Shown in pieces: positions 15,143 to 23,703 of a stretch of 43,830 nt of DNA (position 1 is the first letter of the stretch; the number at the start of each line of letters is the position of its first letter). The DNA is taken from contig DATIPA010000139.1 of NCBI GenBank assembly GCA_035472475.1, forward strand, positions 1 to 43,830, given 5' to 3'. The notes beneath the pieces were generated by a model. The model had not been told where the DNA came from and did not search any database. It saw only the letters and a program-made list of their open reading frames with translations. The stretch comes from JAFAXD01 sp035472475 (GTDB lineage: Bacteria > Pseudomonadota > Alphaproteobacteria > Rhizobiales > Xanthobacteraceae). Made by a program: the position numbers and the translations under genes.

Positions 15143-16000
15143 TCAAGAAACCTCCACATAACGATGGAAATCGCGCCTCAGCGCGATCGCAACAGGGCCG
15201 GGACTCCCCGATCCGATCGAGTGCCCATCGATCTGAACCACCGGCAACACAATCTGGCTCGCGGCGGTCATGAACGCCTCGCGCGCCGCATAGGCCTCTT
15301 CCACCGAAAATGCGCGTTCTTCGACCCGAAGGCCGTGCGCGCCGGCCACCTCCAGCACAACCGTGCGGGCGACCCCACGCAGAATGCCGTGATCCGCGGG
15401 CCTCGTGAGCAACGCCCCGTCCGCCGTCACGATCCATGCGTTCGACGAAGACCCCTCGGTCACCAAGCCAGCTCGGTCGACGTACCAGGCTTCACGCGCT
15501 CCCTGTTCGCGGGCGGCCTGCTTGGCCAACACGTTGGGCAGCAGCGAAATCGATTTGATGTCGACGCGGCCCCAGCGATTGTCCGGAACCGTCACCACGC
15601 TCACGCCTCGCGCCGCCTCGCGTTCGTATTTGCTCCGATCGAGCCGGCGAGCAGTTACGATCAAGGCCACGGGCGTCTGGCCGGCTGGAAAGGCGTGGTC
15701 GCGGCGGGCGACCCCGCGGGTGACCTGGACGTAAACGAGGCCGTCGCGGACGCGGTTGCGTGCGATTGTTTCACGCAGAACCACGCCCAACGCCGCATCC
15801 GACATGGGAGCGGCCATGTGTAGCGCCTCGAGCGAGCGGTGCAGGCGCTGCACGTGGCGACGTTCATCAATCAGGTGCCGGTCGCGGACCTCGCAAACCT
15901 CGTAAACGCCGTCGGAAAACTGATAGCCGCGATCCTCGATGTGGACCGTCGCGTCGCGGTACGCGCGGTAGCGTCCGTTGACGTAGGCAATGCGCAGCAT
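15143..16000 (-). CDS. dat: D-amino-acid aminotransferase (class IV PLP enzyme)
   Basis: A 285-residue PLP-dependent class IV aminotransferase, expected to exchange amino groups between D-alanine and 2-oxoglutarate to supply D-glutamate. The Schiff-base lysine is K149 in VDIKSISLLPN and the conserved Glu is E183 in VTEGSSSNAW; RGYQFSDGVYEV and RWGRVDIKS are family motifs, close in position to K145/E177 of the Bacillus enzyme. A branched-chain or 4-amino-4-deoxychorismate activity is less likely given the SSSNAW loop. The start ATG is 26 bp after the ntrX stop, so it probably belongs to the ntrYX transcript. The ribosome site was not obvious. Confidence 0.88.
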   Translation of the reverse strand: MLRIAYVNGRYRAYRDATVHIEDRGYQFSDGVYEVCEVRDRHLIDERRHVQRLHRSLEALHMAAPMSDAALGVVLRETIARNRVRDGLVYVQVTRGVARRDHAFPAGQTPVALIVTARRLDRSKYEREAARGVSVVTVPDNRWGRVDIKSISLLPNVLAKQAAREQGAREAWYVDRAGLVTEGSSSNAWIVTADGALLTRPADHGILRGVARTVVLEVAGAHGLRVEERAFSVEEAYAAREAFMTAASQIVLPVVQIDGHSIGSGSPGPVAIALRRDFHRYVEVS

Positions 16001-16026
16001 GGAGACCGGTGCCGCGACTGCCGCAC

Positions 16027-17394
16027 CTAGTCCATCCCGAGGGCCTTGAGCTTGCGATGGAGCGCCGAGCGTTCCATGCCCACGAATTCCGCGGTGCGCG
16101 AGATATTGCCGCCGAAGCGGCTGATCTGCGCCCGCAGATATTCGCGCTCGAATGCCTCGCGCGCCTCGCGCAACGGCAGGCCCATCAAGTGCTCGCCGCC
16201 GTCGCCGTGCGGCATGGTCGGGACCATGGAGCCGACGTCCTGCGGGAGCATGTCGGCGCCGACCTCGGCGTCCGGATCGCCGCCTGCGAGAATCATCAGC
16301 CGTTCGACGTTGTTGCGCAGCTCCCGGACGTTGCCGGGCCAGTCGTGCGACTGCAGCACCGCCAAGGCATCCGATGCGATGCGGCGGACCGGCAGCCCGG
16401 TCGCAACCGAAATCTGGTTCATGAAGTATTGGACCAGTTCCGGTATGTCCTCGCGGCGCTCCGCCAACGGCGGCACGCGCAGCGGGACCACCGACAGCCG
16501 GTGATAGAGATCCTCGCGGAACTTGCCGGCCGCCACTTCCGCCTCGATGTCGCGGCCGGTCGAGGAGATGATGCGCACGTCGACTGTTACTTTCGATGTG
16601 CTGCCAACGCGTTGAAACGTCTGATCGACGAGCACGCGCAGGATCTTGTTTTGGGTCTCGCGCGGCATGTCGGCGATTTCATCGACAAACAGCGTGCCGC
16701 CGTGGGCCTCTTCGAGCGCGCCCACCTTGCGTCCATGCGCGCCGTTGGCTTCGGTCCCAAACAGCTCGACCTCCATGTGCTCGGGCAACATGGCGGCGGC
16801 GTTGATGACGACGAACGGCCCCGACGCTCGGTTGGAGCGCATGTGGATGGTGCGGGCGGTGAGCTCCTTGCCCGAGCCTGACGAACCGACGATGAGGATG
16901 CGGCTGTTGGTCGGTGCCACTTTCTCGATCTGATTGCGCAACTGGTTGATCGCGGGCGATTTGCCGACAAGGTTGGTGACGATGGGCGCGAGCGCCTTGA
17001 GTTCGCGCACCTCGCGCTTGAGGCGCGAGGTCTCGAGCGCGCGATCCGCCACCAGAACGAGACGGTCGGCCTTGAACGGCTTCTCGATGAAGTCGTAGGC
17101 GCCGCGCTTGATCGCGGACACCGCGGTTTCGATGTTGCCGTGGCCCGAGATCATGACCACCGGCATCGCCGGGTGCTCTTCCTTGATCTTGTCCAGGAGC
17201 TGAAGCCCATCCAGACGGCTGCCTTGCAGCCAGATATCGAGAAACACCAGCGCGGGCCGGCCAGCCGCCATGGCTGAGAGTGCTTCGTCGCTATTGGCGG
17301 CCGTTTCCGTGCTGTGCCCTTCGTCGTCAAGGATACCTGCGACAAGATCACGAATATCGGCCTCGTCGTCGACGATGAGAATATCGGATGTCAT
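16027..17394 (-). CDS. ntrX: Nitrogen regulation response regulator NtrX
   Basis: A 455-residue response regulator. The receiver domain has phospho-acceptor D53 (LDIW) and K106 (IEKPF). The AAA+ domain has Walker A GSSGSGKE (170-177) and Walker B GGTLFVDEI. The C-terminal Fis-type helix-turn-helix covers about 410-455 (NISRTAEFVGMERSALHRKL). The place of the sigma-54-contacting GAFTGA loop is taken by NGAHGRKVGALEE, so the motif is missing, as reported for NtrX of other alphaproteobacteria; it likely acts without sigma-54. NtrX with NtrY controls nitrogen, redox and envelope genes in relatives. Its ATG overlaps the ntrY stop by 4 nt (ATGA), showing coupling. Confidence 0.95.
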   Translation of the reverse strand: MTSDILIVDDEADIRDLVAGILDDEGHSTETAANSDEALSAMAAGRPALVFLDIWLQGSRLDGLQLLDKIKEEHPAMPVVMISGHGNIETAVSAIKRGAYDFIEKPFKADRLVLVADRALETSRLKREVRELKALAPIVTNLVGKSPAINQLRNQIEKVAPTNSRILIVGSSGSGKELTARTIHMRSNRASGPFVVINAAAMLPEHMEVELFGTEANGAHGRKVGALEEAHGGTLFVDEIADMPRETQNKILRVLVDQTFQRVGSTSKVTVDVRIISSTGRDIEAEVAAGKFREDLYHRLSVVPLRVPPLAERREDIPELVQYFMNQISVATGLPVRRIASDALAVLQSHDWPGNVRELRNNVERLMILAGGDPDAEVGADMLPQDVGSMVPTMPHGDGGEHLMGLPLREAREAFEREYLRAQISRFGGNISRTAEFVGMERSALHRKLKALGMD

Positions 17395-19649
17395 GACGCT
17401 AGCTCGGTTGCGGGTTGTTGCGATGCGCGGATATCAGGGGCAGTGAAGGAAACGCGGACCCACGTTCCTCGCTGTCCCGGAACCTTTTCGGTGGCGTCGC
17501 GCAGCTCGATGCCGCCGCCGTGTTCCTCGAGAATCTTGCCGACGATCGCGAGCCCCAGTCCGGTGCCTTTCTCGCGCGTCGTCACATAGGGTTCCATCAA
17601 GCGATTGCGATTTTCCTTCGGCAGCCCAATGCCGTTATCGACGACGTCGATGACGATCGTCTGACCCTCGCGTGCCGTCGATACCTTGATGCACCCGCGC
17701 CCGAGTTCCGCCGACGGAACGGCGGCAATCGCCTCGGTGGCGTTCTTGATGATGTTGGTCAGCGCCTGCGAGATCAGGCGACGGTCGAACCGCGCCGGCA
17801 TCGGATCCTCGGCGACGTCGACCTCGATGTCGATGTCGGCGTTGCCGACCCGTAGCAGGAAAACCACCTGGCGCACGGTGTCGGCGAGATCCTCGTCGCC
17901 CATCACCGCTTTCGGCATGCGGGCGAAGCGCGAGAATTCGTCGACCATGCGCCGGATGTCTTCGACCTGGCGCACGATCGTGTCCGTGCATTGTTCAAAC
18001 ACGGCCTTGTCCTCGACGATGCGGCTTCCGTATTTGCGGCGCAAGCGCTCGGCCGACAGCTGGATCGGCGTGAGCGGATTCTTGATCTCATGCGCGATCC
18101 GGCGCGCGACATCGGCCCAGGCCGAGGTCCGCTGGGCCGACACCAGCTCGGTGATGTCGTCGAGGGTGAACACGTAGCCGCGTTCCGGGCCGGCCGACTG
18201 GTCGCTGGTAACCCGTACCGAAATGGTCCGTTCGCGGCCGCCACGGGTGATCGTCACCAGCCCTTGCACCAGCCGCTGCGGCGTCGTTCGCGCGGTCTCC
18301 ACCATCTCGGCCAGCTCCGGCACGAGCTCGGTGATCGCGCGGCCGAGCGCGGTGCTTTCGCTGCAGCCGATGAGTTTCTCGACCGAGCGATTGAGGATGT
18401 TGATCTGACCGGCAGCGTCGATGCCGATGACGCCGGCACTTGCGCCGGACAGCACCGCCTCGGTGAAGCGCCGGCGGCTGTCGATCAGGTCGCGCGCGCG
18501 CACGATATCGTCGCGTTGCGTGCGCAACTCCTGCGTCATCTTGTTGAAGGTGGTGCCGAGCTGAGCGATATCGCCCTGCGACTTTCCGATCGGCACCTGG
18601 ACATAGAGATTGCCGGTTGACACGACGTTGGCCGCCGCGATCAACCGGCGGATCGGATCGACAAGGCGATTGGCAAAATTCAGCCCGATCCAGACCGCGG
18701 AGAGCAGAACGGTGAGCGCCATCACGGTATACATCAGGCCAAAGGCGATCTGGACACTCAACCGCCGGCCTTCATTGGCGGCATATTCTCGGATGCTGGC
18801 CTGGGTCTGGCGCAGGTTCGCAACGACCAGCGGGTCGAGAATCCGCGTCACGAACAAATAGGTGTTGTCGAAGCCGCGCAGCTTGACCACCGCGGCCACA
18901 TAATTAGCGGCCAGCATCATTTTCGGCTGGTTCTCCGACGTGCCAGCAAGCGCCTCGCGCGAGGGAGCGATAAATTCGCCGATCGGTCCGACCTGGGCCC
19001 GATCGATCACGTGCTGCTCGCCGTCAATCAGCATGGCGCTCGACAGCCGGCGCAGCGCTGCCTGCGCCGTCAACAGCTGGCGCATCGTGTCGGGCTTCTG
19101 ATCGATGAAGGGCTTGGTGCGCGAGATATCGGCGCCCATCGCCATGGCGTCGCCGCCAATCGTCTGCACCTGCTCGCGCAGATACGCCTCGGTGACGTTC
19201 AGCGAATTCTCGATGACCGCGCGCGGGCTGAGCGAGAAGAAGCGATCGAGACCGCGGTCGAGGCTGATGCTCGCGACGACCGCAATCAAGATCGCCGGCA
19301 CCGCCGCGATAATGGAAAACAAGCCGACGATCTGAGCATGCAGTCGCGAGCCCGCCCGCCCGCGCCGTCTCGCCTGCAGGAGTTGCCAAACCTCCCGCCC
19401 GATGATCGCGAGCAGGCAGAGAACCGTAATGCCGTTCACGAACAGCAACGTGTCAAACACCGTGAACGTGCCGTAGACCGCATCGGCCGGACTGATGAAG
19501 GTCATTCCCTCGAGGACGAGGAACGTCATCAGCGCGGAGAGCAGCGCGATGCCGACCACCACTAGTCCGATGATACCTGTGGCAAAGCTCGTCGCCCGCG
19601 GCGCGGCAACTTCCACCTGCGCGCTTGAAGCGTCGTCGATTGTCGTCAT
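17391..19649 (-). CDS. ntrY: Nitrogen regulation sensor histidine kinase NtrY
   Basis: A 752-residue membrane kinase. Three hydrophobic segments lie at about 24-48, 55-80 and 100-125, followed by a large periplasmic-side region and another transmembrane helix (about 310-335). Then come a HAMP domain (RLVDPIRRLIAAANVV), a PAS domain, the HisKA box RRIAHEIKNPLTPIQ and an HATPase domain with NIIKNATEA, VVDNGIGLP and GTGLGLAIV. It senses an unknown signal and phosphorylates NtrX. ATG 19649 (MTTIDDASS) is chosen because the longer frame adds a Cys/Arg-rich, non-conserved stretch. A 21-bp palindrome sits about 95 bp upstream. The stop overlaps the ntrX start. Confidence 0.95.
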   Translation of the reverse strand: MTTIDDASSAQVEVAAPRATSFATGIIGLVVVGIALLSALMTFLVLEGMTFISPADAVYGTFTVFDTLLFVNGITVLCLLAIIGREVWQLLQARRRGRAGSRLHAQIVGLFSIIAAVPAILIAVVASISLDRGLDRFFSLSPRAVIENSLNVTEAYLREQVQTIGGDAMAMGADISRTKPFIDQKPDTMRQLLTAQAALRRLSSAMLIDGEQHVIDRAQVGPIGEFIAPSREALAGTSENQPKMMLAANYVAAVVKLRGFDNTYLFVTRILDPLVVANLRQTQASIREYAANEGRRLSVQIAFGLMYTVMALTVLLSAVWIGLNFANRLVDPIRRLIAAANVVSTGNLYVQVPIGKSQGDIAQLGTTFNKMTQELRTQRDDIVRARDLIDSRRRFTEAVLSGASAGVIGIDAAGQINILNRSVEKLIGCSESTALGRAITELVPELAEMVETARTTPQRLVQGLVTITRGGRERTISVRVTSDQSAGPERGYVFTLDDITELVSAQRTSAWADVARRIAHEIKNPLTPIQLSAERLRRKYGSRIVEDKAVFEQCTDTIVRQVEDIRRMVDEFSRFARMPKAVMGDEDLADTVRQVVFLLRVGNADIDIEVDVAEDPMPARFDRRLISQALTNIIKNATEAIAAVPSAELGRGCIKVSTAREGQTIVIDVVDNGIGLPKENRNRLMEPYVTTREKGTGLGLAIVGKILEEHGGGIELRDATEKVPGQRGTWVRVSFTAPDIRASQQPATELAS

Positions 19650-19741
19650 GGTCGGCAGCCGACCGAACTGTTGTCGCGGCCAGATGCGCTCGCGGTTGCG
19701 AACTTCGCGTTTGAAGTCAAGAACATCCCCCGCCCGCCGAA

Positions 19742-19762
19742 GTATGATTGATGCAATCATAC
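19742..19762. promoter_or_regulatory. 21-bp perfect palindrome upstream of ntrY
   Basis: GTATGATT (19742-19749) and AATCATAC (19755-19762) are perfect arms around GATGC. It is AT-rich in a GC-rich neighbourhood and is followed by CAAC-AAT-GTTG (19762-19772), a second small dyad. The spacing to the ntrY start (93 bp) fits an operator in the ntrYX promoter region. It lacks a T-run, which argues against a terminator. Confidence 0.5.
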
Positions 19763-19816
19763 AACAATGTTGCAAAATTGAGACGCTTTGCCGGGGCTCG
19801 GGCCGGCGGTAATCGC

Positions 19817-19876
19817 CGCCTTATCAAGGCGATATCAATAGGTTACACGGACGAGCTACGACGGCTTGCGAAGCCG
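19817..19876. repeat. Two short GC hairpins between ntrC and ntrY
   Basis: CGCCTT-ATC-AAGGCG (19817-19831) and CGGCTT-GCG-AAGCCG (19862-19876) have the same design, a 6-bp perfect stem and a 3-nt loop, 30 bp apart and 47 bp beyond the ntrC stop at their nearest. They may slow or end transcription from ntrC. No T-run follows either one. Confidence 0.4.
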
Positions 19877-19922
19877 GGGCCTCAATCCAATAATTCTGCT
19901 CTCGAAATGCGGGCCGGGCAGT

Positions 19923-21362
19923 TCAAATCCCCGTCCGGATCACCTGAATGTCCAGATCTCGGACCTTTTTACGCAACGTATTGCGGTTGACCCCCAGAAG
20001 ATCGGCAGCCCGTATCTGGTTGCCGCGCGTCGCCGCCAGGGCTGCCGTCAGCAGCGGATATTCGACCTCACGCAAAACCCGATGATAAAGGCCCGGCGGC
20101 GGAAGGCCGTCCTCGAAGCCCGAGAAGTAGCGCACCAGGTGCCGTTCGACCGCCGCGGACAGGCTCTCTTCACGTGCCTCGTCCCCCGGCGGCGCCAAGG
20201 TCGGCTGCGACAGCTCGGCGTCGATGACCGCAGCCGTGATGGTTTCCTGCGGGTAGAGCGCCGCCAGGCGCCGCGCCAGGTTCTCCAGCTCGCGCACGTT
20301 GCCGGGCCAGCGGTAGTGCTTGAGCCGGTCGAGCGCACTCTGATCGAGTTGCTTCGCCGGCAGGCCCTCGCGTTCGACCAACGCGAAAAAGTGCCGCAGC
20401 AGGTCAGGCACGTCTTCGAGACGCTCGCGCAACGGCGGCAGCCGCAGCGGCACGACATTGAGTCGGAAGAACAGGTCTTCGCGAAACAGGCCCTGCTGGA
20501 TCAGCACACGCAGATCCTTGTTGGTCGCGGCGATTATGCGCACGTCGGCCTTGATCGGCGTGCGCCCGCCAACCGTCGTGTATTCGCCTTGCTGCAGCAC
20601 CCGCAGCAGGCGGGTTTGCGCCTCCATCGGCATGTCGCCGATCTCGTCGAGGAACAATGTGCCGCCTTCGGCCTGTTCGAAACGGCCTGAAGCGCGGGTA
20701 TTGGCGCCCGTGAACGCGCCCTTCTCGTGCCCGAACAATTCAGACTCGATGAGATCGCGCGGAATCGCCGCCATGTTGATGGCGACGAATGGGCCGGTCC
20801 GCCGCTTGCCGAAATCGTGCAGCGCGCGCGCGACCAGTTCCTTGCCGGTGCCCGACTCGCCCGTGATCATCACGGTGAGGTCGGTCTGCATGAGACGGGC
20901 GAGCACGCGGTAGATTTCCTGCATCGCCGGTGAGCGCCCGATCAGCGGAATCGAGTCGAAATCCTCGATCTTGGCGGCGTTGGGCGCGCGCTCCTTGGGC
21001 TCGGCCAACGCCCGGCCGACGATCGCGGTGAGTTCCTTGAGGTCGAATGGCTTGGGCAGGTACTCATAGGCGCCGCGCTCGGACGCGCGGATCGCGGTCA
21101 TGAACGTATTCTGCGCGCTCATCACAATGACCGGCAGCTCCGGCCGCAGTTTCTTGATCCGCGGCAGCAGATCGAACGCGTTCTCGTCCGGCATCACCAC
21201 GTCGGTAATGACGAGATCGCCGTCGCCTTGGCTGATCCAACGCCAAAGCGTTGCGGCATTGCTGGTCGAGCGCACCTCGTAGCCGGCGCGTGAGAGTGCC
21301 TGATTGAGCACGGTCCGGATTGCGGCGTCGTCGTCGGCGACAAGTATGTTTCCCGCGGGCAT
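19923..21362 (-). CDS. ntrC: Nitrogen regulator NtrC (NR-I), sigma-54-dependent activator
   Basis: A 479-residue enhancer-binding protein that activates nitrogen-scavenging genes with RNA polymerase sigma-54. The receiver domain has phospho-acceptor D54 (VITDVVMP), the same number as in E. coli NtrC. The AAA+ domain has Walker A GESGTGKE (168-175), an intact GAFTGA at 215-220 and GGTLFLDEIGDMP. The Fis-like DNA-binding helix-turn-helix is at the C-terminus (NQIRAADLLGVNRNTLRKKV). ATG 21362 is supported by a good ribosome site (AGAGGA, 6 nt upstream). ntrB ends 10 bp before, so the pair is co-transcribed with dusB. Confidence 0.97.
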   Translation of the reverse strand: MPAGNILVADDDAAIRTVLNQALSRAGYEVRSTSNAATLWRWISQGDGDLVITDVVMPDENAFDLLPRIKKLRPELPVIVMSAQNTFMTAIRASERGAYEYLPKPFDLKELTAIVGRALAEPKERAPNAAKIEDFDSIPLIGRSPAMQEIYRVLARLMQTDLTVMITGESGTGKELVARALHDFGKRRTGPFVAINMAAIPRDLIESELFGHEKGAFTGANTRASGRFEQAEGGTLFLDEIGDMPMEAQTRLLRVLQQGEYTTVGGRTPIKADVRIIAATNKDLRVLIQQGLFREDLFFRLNVVPLRLPPLRERLEDVPDLLRHFFALVEREGLPAKQLDQSALDRLKHYRWPGNVRELENLARRLAALYPQETITAAVIDAELSQPTLAPPGDEAREESLSAAVERHLVRYFSGFEDGLPPPGLYHRVLREVEYPLLTAALAATRGNQIRAADLLGVNRNTLRKKVRDLDIQVIRTGI

Positions 21363-21372
21363 GAGAGTCCTC

Positions 21373-22506
21373 TTAGGTAGCGCCGCCCGGCTCGGCGTCG
21401 TCACCCGTGAACTTGGGCATGAGCACGCGAAAGGTGGTTCGTCGTGGTTGCGATTCGCATTCGATGATCCCGCCGTGGTCGCCTACGATCTTGGCGACCA
21501 ATGCCAGCCCCAAGCCGCTTCCGCTGGGCTTGGTGGTCACAAACGGATCGAACAGATGCGGCATCAGATCGTCAGGAACGCCGGGACCGTTGTCCTTGAC
21601 GCAGAATTCCAGCGGCAACGACACCCGCGTCCTGCTGCCCGGCAACGATAGCCGCACTCCCGGCCGGAAGGCGGTCGACAACGTGATCTCGCCATCGCCC
21701 ACCCCCTCCCCGATCGCTTCCGCGGCATTCTTGAGGAGATTGAGGAAAACCTGAATCAGCTGATCGCGGTTGGCGAAGACCGGCGGAAGCGATGGGTCGT
21801 ACTCTTCGATGAAACGGACGTGGCGCGCAAATCCCGACAGCGCGAGCCGTTTGACGTGTTCGAGTACGGCGTGAATGTTGACGGGTTGACGCTCGACCGG
21901 CCGCTCGTCGGCGAACACCTCCATCCGATCGACCAGCTTTACGATGCGGTCCGCCTCGTCGCAGATCAGGCGGGTCAACGTGCGGTCGTCGTCGGCAGCG
22001 GATTGTTCGAGCAGTTGCGCGGCGCCGCGAATCCCGGACAGCGGATTCTTGATCTCGTGTGCCAGCATCGCGGCCAATGCGATGACCGAACGGGCGGCGC
22101 CGCGATGCGTCAGCTGGCGATCCATCTTGTCCGCAATGGTGCGCTCCTGCAGCATGACGACGATGTGGCCGGGCTGCTCGGGAACCGGCGCGACGTGGAG
22201 ATCGACAATGCGTTCGCCCGGCATGCGCGGCGTTGAAAGGTCGACCTTGTACTCGTTGACGGCCGCTCCGCGATGACGCACCTGCTCGACGAGCGCCAGC
22301 AAGGGGCTGCCGAACGGCACCACGTCGCGCAGCGCGTTGCGCCGCAGGAGCGGCACCGAACTTTCGAAGAAGGCCTCCGCGGCGACGTTAGCGTCCGCGA
22401 TCTTGCCCTCGTGCCCCACCACGATCACGGGATGCGGCAGCGCGTTGAGCACACCTTCGGCGAAGCTCATCATCGGGCGAAGCGCGGGCTTGGCTGCAGC
22501 AGTCAT
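21373..22506 (-). CDS. ntrB: Nitrogen sensor kinase NtrB (NR-II)
   Basis: A 377-residue cytosolic histidine kinase/phosphatase that, under control of PII protein, phosphorylates or dephosphorylates NtrC. A PAS domain (about 18-115) is followed by the HisKA box with H150 (MLAHEIKNPLSGIRG) and the HATPase boxes NLLKNAAEA, VKDNGPGVP and GSGLGLALVAKI. There is no transmembrane segment. The start ATG 22506 overlaps the dusB stop by 4 nt (ATGA), showing translational coupling in the classic nifR3-ntrB-ntrC operon. Confidence 0.96.
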   Translation of the reverse strand: MTAAAKPALRPMMSFAEGVLNALPHPVIVVGHEGKIADANVAAEAFFESSVPLLRRNALRDVVPFGSPLLALVEQVRHRGAAVNEYKVDLSTPRMPGERIVDLHVAPVPEQPGHIVVMLQERTIADKMDRQLTHRGAARSVIALAAMLAHEIKNPLSGIRGAAQLLEQSAADDDRTLTRLICDEADRIVKLVDRMEVFADERPVERQPVNIHAVLEHVKRLALSGFARHVRFIEEYDPSLPPVFANRDQLIQVFLNLLKNAAEAIGEGVGDGEITLSTAFRPGVRLSLPGSRTRVSLPLEFCVKDNGPGVPDDLMPHLFDPFVTTKPSGSGLGLALVAKIVGDHGGIIECESQPRRTTFRVLMPKFTGDDAEPGGAT

Positions 22507-23579
22507 GCGGCAGCCTTCCACGCCAACGTCGCAAACGCCTCGCCGAGTAGTTTTTGCACGTCGTCCGGCCGGTCGGCGGTGAGCACACGCGCGCGCCGCA
22601 GCCGGAACGTTTCCGAGCTATCGCCTGCACCCTTCGCCGCAACGTCGAGCCCCCACCCCAAATGCTTGCGGGCATGTCGTACGCCAAGGTTCGTCCCGTA
22701 ATGCTCAAGCACCGCGTCGTAGAGATCGACGAGCAGACGCCATTGTGCCTCGAGCGGCGGATCGCACACACCTTGACCGGTGGCGAAAAAGCGCGCGAGT
22801 TGCCCCGGGAACCAAGGCCTGCCCTGCGCGCCGCGTCCGACCATCACGGCATCCGCGTGGGACGCGCGCAGTGCTGCGACCGCATCATCGCTGCTGCGGA
22901 TATCGCCGTTGACGACCACCGGGATGGAGACCGCCTGCTTGACGGCGCGCACCGCCGCCCAATCGGCGCGACCGTTGTAGAACTGACAGCGCGTGCGGCC
23001 ATGGACAGTGATCATGCGCACGCCTTCTGACTGCGCGCGAGACGCGAGCTCGGGGGCATTGATCGAGCGTTCGTCCCAGCCAAGTCGCATCTTGAGCGTG
23101 ACCGGAACGCGCACGGCCGCGACAGTCGCCTCAATCAACCGCTGCGCATGGTCGAGGTCGCGCATCAGGGCCGAGCCGGATTCGCCGCCGGTCACGTGCC
23201 GAGCCGGGCATCCCATGTTGATGTCGATCAGGTCGGCGCCCGCGTCGGCCGCGATTCGCGCGCCTTCCGCCATCCAATGCGCTTCGCATCCGGCGAGCTG
23301 GACGACATGAATGCCGACGCCCTGGGAGTGAGTGCGGCGCAGCATGTCAGGCCGCCCTCGCGCCAGGGCCGCGCACGCGGTCATCTCCGAGACGACCAGT
23401 CCGGCGCCGAGCTGCGCGACCAGGCGGCGGAACGGCCGGTCCGTAATCCCCGACATCGGGGCCAGGAATACCGGATTTTCGATGCGAATCGCGCCCATCT
23501 TCAAGTCGAGGTAGCGCGATGCCGGCCCGGAGTGGGCGGACCGCCCCAGCGAGTGCACAGATTTTAGGCCATGTTCCAT
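22503..23579 (-). CDS. dusB: tRNA-dihydrouridine synthase DusB (NifR3)
   Basis: A flavoenzyme of about 358 residues that reduces uridine to dihydrouridine in tRNA using NADPH and FMN. It has the TIM-barrel start VFLAPMSGITDRPFRRL, the catalytic cysteine in INMGCPARHVTGGESGSAL, TLKMRLGWDE, VHGRTRCQFYNG, VVNGDI and GRGAQGRPW (FMN phosphate binding). In rhizobia and Rhodobacter this gene, called nifR3, heads the ntrBC operon. The start is uncertain: ATG 23579 (MEHGLKSVH) is listed, but ATG 23498 (MGAIRIENP) matches family N-termini better; neither has a good ribosome site. A consensus AAGGAG at 23606-23601 serves a 4-codon frame instead (see the entry at 23584). It is divergent from ispDF. Confidence 0.95.
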   Translation of the reverse strand: MEHGLKSVHSLGRSAHSGPASRYLDLKMGAIRIENPVFLAPMSGITDRPFRRLVAQLGAGLVVSEMTACAALARGRPDMLRRTHSQGVGIHVVQLAGCEAHWMAEGARIAADAGADLIDINMGCPARHVTGGESGSALMRDLDHAQRLIEATVAAVRVPVTLKMRLGWDERSINAPELASRAQSEGVRMITVHGRTRCQFYNGRADWAAVRAVKQAVSIPVVVNGDIRSSDDAVAALRASHADAVMVGRGAQGRPWFPGQLARFFATGQGVCDPPLEAQWRLLVDLYDAVLEHYGTNLGVRHARKHLGWGLDVAAKGAGDSSETFRLRRARVLTADRPDDVQKLLGEAFATLAWKAAA

Positions 23580-23583
23580 TTGC

Positions 23584-23598
23584 TCAGAGTTTAGCCAT
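23584..23598 (-). other. Possible leader mini-frame upstream of dusB
   Basis: On the minus strand a Shine-Dalgarno-like AAGGAG (23606-23601) is followed after 2 nt by ATG GCT AAA CTC TGA, a 4-codon frame ending 4 nt before the candidate dusB ATG at 23579. The close spacing could couple re-initiation of dusB translation. The spacing of the ribosome site is short, so this is speculative. Confidence 0.25.
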
Positions 23599-23703
23599 CT
23601 CTCCTTGGATTGCAAGTGTTGCATCGCAACAAAATTGGCAAGCTGGGCAGCTGCAAACAGGTTTTGCAAATCCGAGCGACGCGATACACCCGAGATGGAG
23701 TTG

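Noticed and set aside
23605..23703. N-terminal extension of IspDF
   Set aside because: The extra residues are Cys-rich and overlap the dusB promoter side; family proteins start near VVAAGRG, so a later ATG is preferred.
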